Assembly (NCBI GenBank): GCA_023425025.1
Contig: JAFADG010000014.1
Coordinates: 16,787 to 80,786 of the forward strand
DNA: 64,000 nt
Direction of reading: 5' to 3'
Source: Bacillota bacterium
GTDB taxonomy: Bacteria > Bacillota > Clostridia > Christensenellales > Aristaeellaceae
Positions 18,172 through 26,068 of the stretch are shown one piece after another; position 1 is the stretch's first letter, and every line of letters begins with the position of its first letter. A model generated the notes under the pieces. It saw nothing but the letters and a program-made list of their open reading frames with translations. It had not been told where the DNA came from and made no database searches. Made by a program: the position numbers and the translations under genes.

Positions 18172-19785
18172 ATGAACACCAAATTCATCTTCGTGACCGG
18201 CGGAGTGGTCTCTTCCCTGGGAAAAGGGATCACAGCGGCATCCCTGGGGCGGCTCCTCAAATGCCGGGGCTTGAAGGTATCCATCCAGAAATTTGATCCC
18301 TACATCAATGTGGACCCCGGCACCATGAACCCCTACCAGCACGGTGAGGTGTTCGTTACCGACGACGGTGCGGAAACCGACCTGGACCTTGGCCACTATG
18401 AGCGCTTTATCGACGAAAGCCTCACCCAGGCGGCCAATGTGACCTCCGGCCGCGTATACAAGACGGTCATCGACAGGGAGCGCCGCGGCGAATATCTGGG
18501 TGCGACCATACAGGTCATCCCCCACATTACCAACGAAATCAAAAAGAACATTCTGGCCATCTCCCGCACGCAAAACCCGCCGGATGTGGTGATCACAGAA
18601 ATCGGCGGCACCGTGGGCGACATCGAAAGCCAGCCCTTTTTGGAGGCCATCCGTCAGATGCGCGCCGAGGTGGGCCGGGAAAACTGCCTGTATATCCACG
18701 TAACGCTGGTGCCGTTTTTGAGCGCGGCGGGGGAGTTGAAGACAAAGCCCACCCAGCACAGCGTCAAGGAGCTTGGCGCCATCGGCATTTCGCCGGACAT
18801 GCTGGTCTGCCGCAGCGAGCACCCCATTCCCTATGACTTGCGGGCGAAAATGAGCCTGTTCTGCAACCTGCCGGTGGACAGGGTGTTTCAAAACCTCAAC
18901 GCCCGCACCATCTACGAAGTGCCGCTGATGCTCCACGCCGAGGGCATGGACGAAAAGGTGTGCCAAATCCTTGGCATCCCCGAAGGGGAATGCGACCTGA
19001 CGGAATGGCGCGCCATGGTGGAGCGGCAATTGTCCAGCGACAGGACCGCGACCATTGCCCTGGTCGGCAAGTATGTGGAGTTGCCCGACGCGTATCTGAG
19101 CGTGGTGGAGGCTCTGACCCACGGCGGCATTTTCCACCATGCCAAGGTGAAGATCGATTGGGTGCCCGCCGAGGAAGTCACCCAGGAGAACGCGGCGGAG
19201 CGGATTGGCAAGGCGGATGGCATTCTGGTGCCCGGCGGCTTCGGCTCCCGCGGGCTGGAAGGCAAAATGGTGGCCATCCGCTATGCCCGCGAAAAGAAGA
19301 TTCCCTTCTTCGGCCTGTGCCTGGGGCTGCAAATGGCCGTGATCGAATTTGCCCGCAACGTATTGGATTTGCGCGGCGCCAACACCACCGAAACCGACCC
19401 GCACACCACCTATCCCGTGATCGATTTGATGCCGGACCAGAACCTGCAGGATCTGGGCGGGACCATGCGGCTGGGCAAATACCGCTGCGAGCTTGTTCCA
19501 GGTACGTTCAGCCGTGAGGCCTATGACATGCCGGAAATCTGGGAGCGGCACCGCCACCGTTATGAGTTCAACAACGATTATCTGGATCGGTTTGAGGCGG
19601 CCGGCATGCGGGTCGCGGGCCGCAATCCCGAGCGCAACCTGGTGGAGATCGTGGAAATCGCGGACCATCCCTGGTTTGTGGGTGTACAGTTCCATCCGGA
19701 ACTGAAGAGCCGGCCCAACAGGCCCCACCCCCTGTTCCGTGATTTCGTGGGCGCGGCGCTCAAGATTGCAGAAGCGAAAAAATAA
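18172..19785 (+). CDS. pyrG: CTP synthase
   Basis: 537 residues. Converts UTP to CTP using ATP and glutamine. The N-terminal synthase domain begins FVTGGVVSSLGKGITAASLG and contains FDPYINVDPGTMNPYQHGEV; the C-terminal glutaminase domain has the nucleophile Cys383 in FFGLCLGLQM and closing His/Glu in QFHPE. RBS GGAGG 6 bases before the ATG; the upstream extension of the frame covers the promoter. Lies just after a nucleoside importer, fitting a pyrimidine theme. Confidence 0.97.
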   Translation: MNTKFIFVTGGVVSSLGKGITAASLGRLLKCRGLKVSIQKFDPYINVDPGTMNPYQHGEVFVTDDGAETDLDLGHYERFIDESLTQAANVTSGRVYKTVIDRERRGEYLGATIQVIPHITNEIKKNILAISRTQNPPDVVITEIGGTVGDIESQPFLEAIRQMRAEVGRENCLYIHVTLVPFLSAAGELKTKPTQHSVKELGAIGISPDMLVCRSEHPIPYDLRAKMSLFCNLPVDRVFQNLNARTIYEVPLMLHAEGMDEKVCQILGIPEGECDLTEWRAMVERQLSSDRTATIALVGKYVELPDAYLSVVEALTHGGIFHHAKVKIDWVPAEEVTQENAAERIGKADGILVPGGFGSRGLEGKMVAIRYAREKKIPFFGLCLGLQMAVIEFARNVLDLRGANTTETDPHTTYPVIDLMPDQNLQDLGGTMRLGKYRCELVPGTFSREAYDMPEIWERHRHRYEFNNDYLDRFEAAGMRVAGRNPERNLVEIVEIADHPWFVGVQFHPELKSRPNRPHPLFRDFVGAALKIAEAKK

Positions 19786-19796
19786 ACGGGAAAAAT

Positions 19797-19833
19797 GAAG
19801 CGGCGGCATCGAGTTGCCGCCGCTTCGTTTTTG
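19797..19833 (+). terminator. Terminator of pyrG
   Basis: AAGCGGCGGCA / TGCCGCCGCTT stem with a 6-base loop and GTTTTT. The convergent small gene ends only 4 bases away, so it may serve both. Confidence 0.8.
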
Positions 19834-19836
19834 GAG

Positions 19837-20001
19837 TCAATTGCTGTTTACTGCGTCCGGAAGAACCTGGGGGCCGCTTTCATCTGAAGCCTGCGCCAGG
19901 AAAATCTCCTCGGCCTCCCGCTGCGCCGCCTGCAATTGCTCAATGGTTTCCGTTATCCGGCGAAAGAGTTTATAATACATTTCCCGATAATCATCCATCA
20001 T
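19837..20001 (-). CDS. Small conserved protein next to XRE regulator
   Basis: 54 residues starting MMDDYREMYYKLFRRITET, with an acidic, glutamine-rich helical middle (IEQLQAAQREAEEIFLAQ). Predicted to be mostly one coiled-coil-like helix. I recall similar small proteins beside XRE regulators in Clostridia, but the function is unknown. Transcribed divergently from the regulator from a promoter (TTGATT, 17 bases, TATAAT) that overlaps the twin palindromes, so it is probably repressed by the neighbour. RBS GGATGA. Confidence 0.75.
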   Translation of the reverse strand: MMDDYREMYYKLFRRITETIEQLQAAQREAEEIFLAQASDESGPQVLPDAVNSN

Positions 20002-20035
20002 AAATCATCCTTGCATACGATATATTGTTTTGCAC

Positions 20036-20080
20036 ATTATAACGGATATTCCGTTAGAAATCAATAACGGAATATCCGTT
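20036..20080. promoter_or_regulatory. Divergent promoter with twin palindromic operators
   Basis: Two perfect-arm 15-base palindromes, AACGGATATTCCGTT (20041-20055) and AACGGAATATCCGTT (20066-20080), lie 25 bases centre to centre. The minus strand promoter of the small gene has TTGATT (20059-20064) and TATAAT (20036-20041) with a 17-base spacer, so one palindrome fills its spacer and the other lies just upstream. The HTH protein at 20106 is the obvious binder. Confidence 0.8.
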
Positions 20081-20105
20081 AAGGCATACTATCACCGGTG
20101 ATGTA

Positions 20106-20330
20106 ATGCATAAAAGAATAAGGAATTTAAGGGAGGACTGTGATCTGAGCCAAAGAGAAATGGCGCAGATCCTTTCCGTGGCCCAGACGACCTATTCCGA
20201 TTATGAGCTGGGCAAATTGAACATTCCGATTCCTATACTCATCCGTTTGGCGCAGCATCATGGCACCAGCGTGGATTACCTGCTGGGATTGACGGATGTG
20301 AGAGCTCCCTATCCGCGAAGGGTCAAATAG
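20106..20330 (+). CDS. XRE-family transcriptional regulator, single domain
   Basis: 74 residues, essentially one Cro/CI helix-turn-helix (SQREMAQILSVAQTTYSDYELGK, about residues 15-37) with the usual NIPIPILIRLAQHHGTSVDYLLGLTD ending. No ligand or oligomerisation domain. Likely represses the divergent small gene and perhaps itself through the palindromes at 20041-20080. RBS is weak (GGTGATGT). Confidence 0.9.
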   Translation: MHKRIRNLREDCDLSQREMAQILSVAQTTYSDYELGKLNIPIPILIRLAQHHGTSVDYLLGLTDVRAPYPRRVK

Positions 20331-20382
20331 AAAACCTGCCCGTGACTGCTGTGCGACAGCGTTGTCCCGGGCAGGTTTGTTT
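20331..20382. terminator. Bidirectional terminator between xre and amylase genes
   Basis: AAACCTGCCCG and CGGGCAGGTTT arms with A and T runs on the two sides, placed between convergent genes. Confidence 0.75.
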
Positions 20383-20421
20383 GTTCCTTATTTGCAGCAT
20401 ACGGGTCAAGACGCGGCGTGA

Positions 20422-22200
20422 CTAGTCAACTTCCGGACGGTCTCTCAAGAACACCATTCCCTGGCCGGGAGACAGCCTTATACGCACCGCGCCTCCCAAA
20501 ACGGGCAGGATTTCTCCGCTGACGCTGTCCGGCAGGTCTTCGCGGCCGCCAAAGCCTTCCGGCAGGGAAAGCATGCTGTCGATGGCGCCGTCGGCGGTGT
20601 TCAATACCACCAGCGCTTCCTGGGCTTGGCTTGTGCGCAGGTATGCATACAGGCCATCCTTGCCCACATGCCAGGTGGTGAAGCTGCCTAGCCGCAACGC
20701 TTCGCTGCCGTTGCGCAAATGGGTCAGGCGCTTGTAGTGATCCAGCAGCGGATGATTTTCCGCCTTGTCCCAGGGCATGGGCCGGCGGCAATCGGGATCG
20801 GCCCTGCCGCTCAGGCCCAGCTCATCCCCATAGTAGACGATGGGCACGCCGGGATGCGTCATTTGAAAGAAGGAAGCCGCCCGCAGCCGGTTTTCATTCT
20901 CCCCGGCCCTGGTGACAAAGCGGGGGGTGTCGTGGCTGCCCAGGAAGTTCCACAGCACTTCCTGCACATTGTGGGGATACAAGGCCATGGCCCGGTTGAC
21001 CCGGTGATCAAATTCCGCAAGGCTGATTTTTCTTTCCGCAAAATACAGCCAGAGCGCCCGGGAAAGCACATAATGCATGGTGCTGTCAAACATGTCGCCC
21101 TGGGTGACCCATTGGCGGGAATCATCCCAGCATTCCGCCACCAGGATGGCATCGGGGTTTTCGTCCAGCACCTCCTTGCGGAACTGGCGCCAGAAATCCG
21201 GCCACACCTCCGGCGATACATCCAGCCGCCAGCCATCCACGTGGGCCTGGCGAAGCCAGTAGCGGCCCACCTGAATAAAGTACGCGGCGGCTGAGGCATT
21301 TTTGAGGTTGAGCTTGGGCATATCCGGCGTGTGGGCAAAGGTAGCATATCCGCAGGCGTACTTTTGCTTGTCAAAAAAGAACCAGTCATAATACTCGCTG
21401 TCGGGGCCTTTTGTCTTTGCCTCTACAAAAGGCGTAAACTCGGTGCCGGAATGGTTGAACACGCCGTCCAGCACGATGCGCAGCCCGGCGGCGTGGAGTT
21501 CGTCCGCCAGCGCCCGCAATTCCTTCAGCGATCCCAATAGCGGGTCCACCTGAAAGTAATCAAAGGTGTTGTAGCGGTGGGAGGTATTGCTCAGGAAGAT
21601 GGGGGTCATGTACACGATGCCGATACCCAGCTCCTTTAGGTAGGGCACGGCCTGGCGGATGCCCTTGAGGTTTCCGCCGAACCGGAATTCGTTGGCATAG
21701 CGGGTGGAAGTCCAGGGTTCCACCGGCTCGGCAGCATCGCCATGGGGCGCCGCCCTGCGGAAACGGTCAGGGAAAATCTGATATCCGACGCTGCCTCTGG
21801 CCCAAAGCGGCTTTTCCGGCGCCGGATAGGCGTGGGCAAAGGGGAAGCACGCCATCTCCTCCGGGTCTTTGGCTTGGGCCGGAAAGATGCCGTCCTGATC
21901 CAGGACCAGGGCAAGCTTTTCACGGATCAGGCAAAACACATAATGGATGCGGGGATCGTTTGGCATGAATATGCATTCGTACCAGTCGTGGTTCTCATCC
22001 TGCCACGGCCTCGTCATGGACAGCTTTTGCGCCCTTGTCATAGAAGCGCCGGCGCCGTACATGTTGGCAGTCCAAAGCTGTACCTCCTGCCAGTCATCCC
22101 GGCCGGTCCGGAGGCGGATGCATACCCGGCCATCCGATAGCGCGTGGCGGTATTCCAGCCAGGGCTGGTGGTAAATGGCTCCCAGGTTGATGCTGCGCAT
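20422..22200 (-). CDS. GH13 alpha-glucan hydrolase (neopullulanase/cyclomaltodextrinase type)
   Basis: 592 residues. An N-terminal beta domain (about 1-120) precedes the GH13 barrel. Catalytic residues are Asp327 (GWRLDVSPE), Glu356 (LVAECWDD) and Asp424 (GSHDTPR). No signal peptide, so it should act in the cytoplasm on imported maltodextrins or cyclodextrins. The N-terminal domain and VFNHSGTEF motif fit the GH13_20 group. Start ATG follows AAGGAGG. A palindromic operator overlaps its transcription start. Confidence 0.92.
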   Translation of the reverse strand: MRSINLGAIYHQPWLEYRHALSDGRVCIRLRTGRDDWQEVQLWTANMYGAGASMTRAQKLSMTRPWQDENHDWYECIFMPNDPRIHYVFCLIREKLALVLDQDGIFPAQAKDPEEMACFPFAHAYPAPEKPLWARGSVGYQIFPDRFRRAAPHGDAAEPVEPWTSTRYANEFRFGGNLKGIRQAVPYLKELGIGIVYMTPIFLSNTSHRYNTFDYFQVDPLLGSLKELRALADELHAAGLRIVLDGVFNHSGTEFTPFVEAKTKGPDSEYYDWFFFDKQKYACGYATFAHTPDMPKLNLKNASAAAYFIQVGRYWLRQAHVDGWRLDVSPEVWPDFWRQFRKEVLDENPDAILVAECWDDSRQWVTQGDMFDSTMHYVLSRALWLYFAERKISLAEFDHRVNRAMALYPHNVQEVLWNFLGSHDTPRFVTRAGENENRLRAASFFQMTHPGVPIVYYGDELGLSGRADPDCRRPMPWDKAENHPLLDHYKRLTHLRNGSEALRLGSFTTWHVGKDGLYAYLRTSQAQEALVVLNTADGAIDSMLSLPEGFGGREDLPDSVSGEILPVLGGAVRIRLSPGQGMVFLRDRPEVD

Positions 22201-22227
22201 ATCTTTCCTCCTTCAGCCAATACAACA

Positions 22228-22287
22228 GCAAACGATTTGAATGCAATCGTTTGCGCGAAGTATAGCAGAGGAATCTCATTCTGTCAA
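22228..22287 (-). promoter_or_regulatory. Amylase promoter with LacI/CcpA-like operator
   Basis: Minus strand TTGACA (22282-22287), a 17-base spacer and TATACT (22259-22264). Immediately downstream, over the expected start site, lies a perfect inverted repeat GCAAACGATT / AATCGTTTGC with a 7-base spacer (22228-22254). Part of it, TGCAATCGTTTGCG, matches the cre consensus except at the last base. Repression by CcpA or a dedicated LacI-family regulator is inferred. Confidence 0.78.
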
Positions 22288-22343
22288 GGCGGCGCTTGTC
22301 CCGTGTACGAGCTGTTACTTCTGTATTTTCTCTGTTTCCCCTC

Positions 22344-22372
22344 TTGCAATTATGACGCTTTGGAATCATAAT
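22344..22372 (+). promoter_or_regulatory. Possible promoter of serC
   Basis: TTGCAA, a 17-base spacer and CATAAT. Position about 105 bases before the start is reasonable, but the -10 is imperfect. Confidence 0.4.
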
Positions 22373-22476
22373 ATGGCTAATGGTTCAAATTCAGCCCGCA
22401 GGGCAAAAAACGTCCCACATGCAAATCAACGGTGATTTGTGAAATATTGAAAACGGTAGATGAGAGGGGAACGCAT

Positions 22477-23571
22477 ATGGAACGCGTGTACAATTTTTCT
22501 CCGGGTCCGGCAATGCTGCCCCTGCCGGTGCTTGAGCGGGCGCAGCGGGAATTGGTGACGTACGGCGAAAGCGGCATGTCTGTCATGGAAATGAGCCACC
22601 GCAGCAAAATGTATTTGGAGATTTATGACGCGGCGGTCGCGCTTTTGCGGGAACTGATGTCCATCCCCGAGGCGTATGAGGTTTTGTTTTTACAGGGCGG
22701 CGCGACCCAGCAGTTTTCTGCCGTGCCGCTGAATTTGATGACGGGCAGCAACAAGGCGGATTATATCGACAGCGGCAACTTTGCCCACCTGGCCGCGGAG
22801 GAAGCCGCCCGCTACGGTACGGTGAACATTGCCGCCTCCAGCCGGGCGGACAATTACACCCATGTGCCGGACCTTGCGTCCGCGAAGCTTGATCCCCGGG
22901 CGGATTACTGCCATATCACCACCAACAACACCATTTACGGCACCCGTTTTATCGCCTTGCCGGATACGGCCAGCGTGCCCCTGGCGGCGGACGCCAGCAG
23001 CAATATTTTAAGCGAAGTCATGGACATCACCAAATTCGGCGTCATGTATGCCGGCGCGCAAAAGAATATCGGCCCCAGCGGCCTGTGCATTGTGATTGTC
23101 AAAAAGGAGTTGCTGGGCCGGGCGCACCCGCTTTGCCCCAAGCTGCTCAACTGGGACGTGCAGGCCAAGAACGGCAGCATGTACAACACCCCCAACACCT
23201 ACGGCATTTACCTTGCCAAGCTGGGCTTTGAATGGCTCAGGGAGCTGGGCGGCGTGCCGGCCATGGAGAAAATCAATATCGAAAAGGCGTCCATCCTCTA
23301 CGATTACCTGGAGGAAAGCAGCCTCTTTAAGCCCACCGCCCAAAAGGCCTGCCGCAGCCTGATGAACGTCACCTTCGTCACCGGCAGCGACGAGCTGGAT
23401 GAAAAGTTCGTCAAGGAAGCGGCCAAGAACGGCCTGGTGAACCTGAAGGGCCACCGCTCCGTGGGCGGCATGCGGGCCAGCATTTACAACGCCATGCCGG
23501 TGCAGGGCGTGGAAAAGCTGGTGGATTTCATGAAGAAGTTCGAGACCGAGAATCATGGGCTCCGCCCCTGA
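22477..23571 (+). CDS. serC: Phosphoserine aminotransferase
   Basis: 364 residues. Converts 3-phosphohydroxypyruvate and glutamate to phosphoserine with pyridoxal phosphate. Begins VYNFSPGPAMLP, has the strand and loop SVMEMSHRSK, and the PLP lysine in AGAQKNIGPSG. RBS GAGAGGGGAAC. Followed by serA on the same strand, the preceding enzyme of the same pathway; the 160-base gap holds a repeat-like sequence. Confidence 0.96.
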   Translation: MERVYNFSPGPAMLPLPVLERAQRELVTYGESGMSVMEMSHRSKMYLEIYDAAVALLRELMSIPEAYEVLFLQGGATQQFSAVPLNLMTGSNKADYIDSGNFAHLAAEEAARYGTVNIAASSRADNYTHVPDLASAKLDPRADYCHITTNNTIYGTRFIALPDTASVPLAADASSNILSEVMDITKFGVMYAGAQKNIGPSGLCIVIVKKELLGRAHPLCPKLLNWDVQAKNGSMYNTPNTYGIYLAKLGFEWLRELGGVPAMEKINIEKASILYDYLEESSLFKPTAQKACRSLMNVTFVTGSDELDEKFVKEAAKNGLVNLKGHRSVGGMRASIYNAMPVQGVEKLVDFMKKFETENHGLRP

Positions 23572-23577
23572 ACCCCG

Positions 23578-23704
23578 CTTAAGGTGAGTGAGCCGAGCGT
23601 CGCCAGTGGCGGATGAAGCGAGGCGAGGAAATCAAGCGAAACGAGCAATGCGAGCGGCAGCGAAGCAGTGCGACGATTGAGCTTGCGGAACATTGTCCCT
23701 TAAG
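23578..23704. repeat. GCGAG-rich intergenic element between serC and serA
   Basis: Bounded by CTTAAGG (23578-23584) and CCCTTAAG (23697-23704) in inverted orientation. The interior is purine-biased with recurring GCGAG, GCGAA and GAGC words and no coding potential. Could be a small palindromic repeat; the internal pairing is patchy. Confidence 0.35.
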
Positions 23705-23734
23705 AATCCCAATTTTTAGAGGAGTGAGTGCAGC

Positions 23735-24907
23735 TTGTACAAGATTCAGACGCTCAATGAGATATCTGATATCATTCACAGCCAGTTATCGGCGGATGAG
23801 TATATGGTGACGCGGGATGAGCCTGTTCCCGACGCCATTTTGGTGCGCAGCGCGGATATGCACGGCATGGCGCTGCCCGAGAGCCTGCAGGCCATCGCCA
23901 GGGCGGGGGCCGGCGTCAACAACATTCCCATCGAGGCCTGCAGCAAAAGGGGCATTGTGGTGTTCAATACGCCGGGCGCCAACGCCAACGCGGTGGCGGA
24001 GCTGGTGGTGGCGGGGCTATTGTTGTGCAGCCGTGATATCGCGGGGGGCATACAGTGGGCGGCCACACTAAAGGGCAAGGGGGAAGAGGTCGCAAAGCTG
24101 GTGGAAAAGGGAAAGAACCAGTTTGTGGGCCCGGAGCTGCGGGGCAAGACGCTGGGCGTCATCGGCCTGGGCGCCATCGGTTCCCTGGTGGCCAACTGCG
24201 CGCTGAACGGCCTGGGCATGGAAGTCATCGGTTTGGACCCCTCCATTTCCGTGGAGCACGCCTGGTCCCTATCCCGGGGCATCAAGCGGGCCTCCAGCCT
24301 GGAGGAGCTTTTGCAAAGGACGGATTATGTGACCGTCCACGTGCCGCTGTCGCCCAAAACAAAGGGCATGTTCGATTTTCACCTGTTCACCCTGATGAAA
24401 AACGGCGCGAGGCTTTTAAACTTCAGCCGCGCGGAACTGGTGGATGGCGATGCCTGCCGGGCGGCCCTCAAATCCAGGAAGCTTGGCGGCTATGTCACCG
24501 ATTTTCCGACGGACGACATGCTTTGTGTCCCCGGCGTCACCTGCCTTCCCCACCTGGGGGCCTCCACCCCGGAAAGCGAGGAAAACTGCGCCAGGATGGC
24601 CGCCGCACAGCTGCGGGACTATCTGGAGACAGGCACCATCCGCAACAGCGTGAACATGCCGGAAATCGTGCTTTCCGGCCAGCCGGAGGGCTGCCGAATC
24701 CTTTTGATCCATGACAATGTGCCCAACATGGTCAGCAACATGTCCGCGGCCATCTCCAGGGAGGGCATCAACATCAATAACATGATCAACAAAAGCCGGC
24801 AGGAAATGGCCGTGACGGTCATGGAGCTCAGCCAGGTGCCCACGGAAGAACTGGTGGCGGAGCTATGCGCCCAGACGGGCGTGATCAAGGTTCGTTTCTG
24901 GAATTGA
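23735..24907 (+). CDS. serA: D-3-phosphoglycerate dehydrogenase
   Basis: 390 residues. First step of serine synthesis. NAD-binding core has GVIGLGAIGSLVAN, and catalytic Arg, Glu and His lie in VRSADMHG, ADMHGMALPES and LPHLGASTPE regions. A C-terminal ACT domain (about 315-390, RILLIHDNVPNMVSNM) suggests serine feedback. The start is TTG, 10 bases after GGAG; no upstream ATG is usable. Operon with serC. Confidence 0.94.
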   Translation: MYKIQTLNEISDIIHSQLSADEYMVTRDEPVPDAILVRSADMHGMALPESLQAIARAGAGVNNIPIEACSKRGIVVFNTPGANANAVAELVVAGLLLCSRDIAGGIQWAATLKGKGEEVAKLVEKGKNQFVGPELRGKTLGVIGLGAIGSLVANCALNGLGMEVIGLDPSISVEHAWSLSRGIKRASSLEELLQRTDYVTVHVPLSPKTKGMFDFHLFTLMKNGARLLNFSRAELVDGDACRAALKSRKLGGYVTDFPTDDMLCVPGVTCLPHLGASTPESEENCARMAAAQLRDYLETGTIRNSVNMPEIVLSGQPEGCRILLIHDNVPNMVSNMSAAISREGININNMINKSRQEMAVTVMELSQVPTEELVAELCAQTGVIKVRFWN

Positions 24908-24913
24908 TTTCTC

Positions 24914-24957
24914 GAAAACAGCCGTGCGGGGAAATGTGCCTGCACGGCTGTTTTTAT
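24914..24957 (+). terminator. Terminator of serCA
   Basis: AAAACAGCCGTGC and GCACGGCTGTTTTT arms, 14-base loop. Confidence 0.85.
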
Positions 24958-24989
24958 ATGTAACTGTTTTTGCGCAGCCGGCTTTGGCT

Positions 24990-25018
24990 TTGCCAAACGG
25001 CAGAAAATATGCTATATT
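24990..25018 (+). promoter_or_regulatory. Promoter of the LCP gene
   Basis: TTGCCA (24990-24995), a 17-base spacer and TATATT (25013-25018), about 100 bases upstream of the start. Confidence 0.55.
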
Positions 25019-25121
25019 GAGCAATGGCATGGCATTGTTTTGCCATCGGGGATTTTTTCCGCGGAATGAACCGTTTATCATACAGGCATCCTTTTTATCC
25101 CAAGCAAAGGAGATCCTTACC

Positions 25122-26045
25122 ATGCTCAAACGCCGTATTGCTCTGCTGGTTGCCTTGCTGCTCTGTTTTTCCTGGACGGGTTCTGCCATGGCCGATCCGC
25201 CCAAGCCCATTACCCCCATTCCGTGGGAGGAACTTCCCCCGGTGGTGGAGGGTCAGCACCATTATCTGCTGCTGTGCGTGGACCAATGGAATGGAAACCC
25301 CAAAAATCTTGGCAATACGGACGGTATTGTGCTGGTGACGATGGATACCAGGACCAGGCGCCTGATGCTTACCTCCTTCAGCCGCGAAATGCTGATCCAG
25401 CGTCCGGACGGCGTGATCGGCCGGGTCAACTACATCGCCAAAAACTACGGACCGGAAGAGCTTTGCAAGGTGCTCAGCACCCATTTTGGCGTACGGATCG
25501 AAAAATACATGCTCTTTGATATGAACCATATACAAACGATTGTGGATGTGCTGGGGGGCGTGGATATCACGGTGACCGATGCGGAGGCCGCGTATCTGAA
25601 ACGCTATGCCATACCGGATAATTCCACCGTTCCCAAAATGAAAAACGCCGGCACCTATCATTTCAGGGGCCATTCGGCGGTCATCTACATGCGCATACGC
25701 AAGGTGGGCGGCGGCGGCGACCTGATGCGTACCCAAAGGGTGCGCACCGTGCTTTCCGCCCTGGCGGATACATGCCGTACCATCAATTTGGATCAGGCCA
25801 TTGAACTGATGGATTCCGTTACCGACAACAGCCTGTTGACGAATTTGAGCGCCGGCGATATGCTGGCGGCCGTGCAATATGCCATGGAGCTTCGCGGGGT
25901 AACGATGGAGGAGCTGCAAATTCCCTTTGAAGGCGCGTATGCCCCCATCACCTACGCGGGCATGTCCACGCGGGAGATTGATTTTGACGCCTGCCGCAAG
26001 GCGGTGGCTGATTATTTGGAGAACAGCTTTCTGGTAGTGGATTGA
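25122..26045 (+). CDS. LytR-CpsA-Psr (LCP) family protein
   Basis: 307 residues. The N-terminal signal peptide MKR-like region ends near AMA (about 23). The LCP domain follows, with HYLLLCVDQWNGN, NTDGIVLVTMD, SFSREMLIQRP, GRVNYIAKNYG and VDVLGGVDITV. LCP proteins transfer undecaprenyl-linked glycopolymers to peptidoglycan. RBS AAAGGAG. Unlike classical members it has a cleavable-looking leader rather than an obvious N-terminal anchor with a cytoplasmic tail. Confidence 0.92.
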   Translation: MLKRRIALLVALLLCFSWTGSAMADPPKPITPIPWEELPPVVEGQHHYLLLCVDQWNGNPKNLGNTDGIVLVTMDTRTRRLMLTSFSREMLIQRPDGVIGRVNYIAKNYGPEELCKVLSTHFGVRIEKYMLFDMNHIQTIVDVLGGVDITVTDAEAAYLKRYAIPDNSTVPKMKNAGTYHFRGHSAVIYMRIRKVGGGGDLMRTQRVRTVLSALADTCRTINLDQAIELMDSVTDNSLLTNLSAGDMLAAVQYAMELRGVTMEELQIPFEGAYAPITYAGMSTREIDFDACRKAVADYLENSFLVVD

Positions 26046-26068
26046 ACCATGAATGCAGAAGGAAGGTC

